From Chitinophaga caeni (GTDB lineage: Bacteria; Bacteroidota; Bacteroidia; Chitinophagales; Chitinophagaceae): 64,000 bases of DNA. The notes beneath the pieces were generated by a model. It saw only the letters and a program-made list of their open reading frames with translations. It had not been told where the DNA came from and searched no databases. The stretch covers positions 930,001 to 994,000 of the forward strand of contig NZ_CP023777.1 in NCBI RefSeq assembly GCF_002557795.1, read 5' to 3'. Each line of letters opens with the position of its first letter. Positions within the stretch are counted from its first letter, which is position 1. Positions 62,777-64,000 of this stretch are shown here, piece after piece. Made by a program: the position numbers and the translations under genes.

Positions 62777-64000
62777 ATGAATAATCGTAATTATAATATT
62801 TATTTTAACACGCATACCATCAGCGGGATCATTATCAGCGCTATACTATATGTAATATTTTTTGCGGGCTCTTTCGCATTCTTTAAAAGCGAAATAACCA
62901 GTTGGCAACAGAATACTTCCGCCGCAGAAATCTCGAAGAAGGATATCAACTTCAATACTATTGTTGATTCGTTGAACAAGGAATACAACCTCTACGGTCG
63001 TGACATCTACTTTTACATGTACCCCAGGGGTGGTGCGAAGATCGGTGTATCGGTCAGCATGTCGAAAGACAGCAGTAATAAAAAAAGGGGAGGATATTTT
63101 TTATACAACTCCAAAACCAAGGTACAATCGAACTATAAAGAATCATACGACCTGGGCGAATTCCTTTACCGCTTACACTTCTTAGCACAGGTAAACGGTA
63201 TTGCCAGATTGGGATTCCCGATCGGTTATTACATCGCCGGCGGGGTTGCCTTTGCCTTCCTATTTGCTTTGATCACGGGTTTATTATTGCATTGGAATAA
63301 GATCATTTCAAATTTCTACCTGTTTCGGCCCTGGGAAAAACTGAAAACCGTGTGGACGGATTTGCATACCGCATTAGGTGTTATCAGCTTTCCCTTTTTA
63401 TTCATCTTTGCCGTTACGGGCACTTATTTCCTGGTTAGCTTTCCCTTAATGTCTAAACCGACGATCGCCATGCAGTTTGATGGAAAAAAGGAAGCATTCG
63501 ATAAAACGATGGGATATGACGATAAGAATGTTCCTATGGCGGGTAAGGCCATCGGGAAAGAGATAGACATTAATCATTTTGTTTCAGAGACCTTTGAGAA
63601 ATGGGATCATACACAGTTGTCATATATGCAAATCAGTAATTATGGCGATCAAAGTATGCAAGTGTCGATGGATGTGGTACTTCCCCGGAGCGAGAAATTT
63701 GTCGGGACCGGCAAAATAGTCTACGAAGCCGCCACCGGGAAAGTTTTAGAAGTAAAAAGTCCTTTCGAGAAAGCAGGTTATAACGGTGTGGTTAAAGACT
63801 TAGTATATACTTTACATTTCGGTAATTACGGCGGCTATGCCACCAAGGTCTTATACTTTTTACTGGGCATTTGCGGCTGCGTGGTGATTATTTCAGGCGT
63901 ATTAATTTGGCTGGTGGCAAGGAATAAGAAGAATATTCCCGGGAGGAAAAGAAAGTTCAACGATTGGCTCGCCAATATTTACTTATCGATCTGCTTGAGT
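62777..64000 (+). CDS. PepSY-associated transmembrane protein (3' end beyond window)
   Basis: An ATG-started open frame of 408 codons runs to the window edge. Membrane segments lie near residues 14-36, about 155-175 and 200-225, with another near 350-375. PepSY-TM features include NTHTISGIIISAILYVIFFAGSFAFF, DLHTALGVISFPFLFIFAVTGTYF and VYTLHFGNYGG. In siderophore systems such proteins act as membrane reductases that release iron. It begins 13 bases after the DUF3649-like gene, so the three form one operon; a TonB receptor is expected downstream. Confidence 0.88.
   Translation, partial: MNNRNYNIYFNTHTISGIIISAILYVIFFAGSFAFFKSEITSWQQNTSAAEISKKDINFNTIVDSLNKEYNLYGRDIYFYMYPRGGAKIGVSVSMSKDSSNKKRGGYFLYNSKTKVQSNYKESYDLGEFLYRLHFLAQVNGIARLGFPIGYYIAGGVAFAFLFALITGLLLHWNKIISNFYLFRPWEKLKTVWTDLHTALGVISFPFLFIFAVTGTYFLVSFPLMSKPTIAMQFDGKKEAFDKTMGYDDKNVPMAGKAIGKEIDINHFVSETFEKWDHTQLSYMQISNYGDQSMQVSMDVVLPRSEKFVGTGKIVYEAATGKVLEVKSPFEKAGYNGVVKDLVYTLHFGNYGGYATKVLYFLLGICGCVVIISGVLIWLVARNKKNIPGRKRKFNDWLANIYLSICLS

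Overview
The window looks like a chromosomal segment of a Bacteroidota bacterium, most likely a Chitinophagaceae (Chitinophaga-like) member. The grounds are Bacteroidota promoter elements (TAnnTTTG), type IX secretion (T9SS) gliding-type C-terminal domains, a PorP/SprF protein, a SusC-style TonB receptor with a carboxypeptidase-regulatory N-terminus, a Reg_prop/Y_Y_Y sensor kinase, DUF5606, and moderate GC with AT-rich gaps. No phage, plasmid, IS transposase or CRISPR array was seen. The species call is an inference; no rRNA is present.

Layout, left to right. (a) 1-3729 is a metal-handling island: a TonB-dependent receptor cut by the window edge, a MerC-like membrane protein, and a divergent SCO1/SenC-Fur pair, with two palindromes in the divergent promoter region. 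(b) 3800-20650 is mostly housekeeping: M3 oligopeptidase, DUF5606 protein, a secreted lamin-tail protein, aspartate-semialdehyde dehydrogenase, DUF2461, an ammonium transporter with a porin, UvrB, an S1/P1 nuclease, a PfkB kinase and a MATE exporter, most of them closed by clear hairpin terminators. (c) 21136-36421 is a cell-surface block: a small acidic lipoprotein, then a minus-strand operon of a 3547-residue SprB-like adhesin, a PorP/SprF protein and an OmpA/PD40 protein. (d) Divergent from the adhesin stands a STAND/NACHT-type ATPase of 862 residues (36422-39010).

(e) 39551-45031 carries a transglutaminase-like protein, Dps, DUF1569, an SDR and a GH36 alpha-galactosidase preceded by several repeats. 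(f) 45493-52309 is a MoxR / DUF58 / DUF4350 / DUF4129-like / SpoIIM operon with two RDD proteins, a conserved envelope-associated cluster. (g) 52310-60510 contains a 21-bp iteron region, DoxX, an endolysin-like M15 peptidase, a clostripain-like peptidase, a propeller-type histidine kinase and a sulfatase. (h) 60636-64000 has tRNA-Gly(CCC), a TonB-C lipoprotein, and the start of a DUF3325-DUF3649-PepSY operon that runs off the right edge and suggests siderophore-iron handling.

The most interesting parts are the STAND ATPase facing the giant adhesin operon across a repeat-rich promoter, the adhesin's seven cysteine-containing modules with about 985-bp tandem duplications, the palindromic operators in the metal island, and three families of non-coding tandem repeats (42590-42820, 45115-45376, 52501-52855). 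No complete defence island or otherwise undescribed system is proven by the sequence alone.
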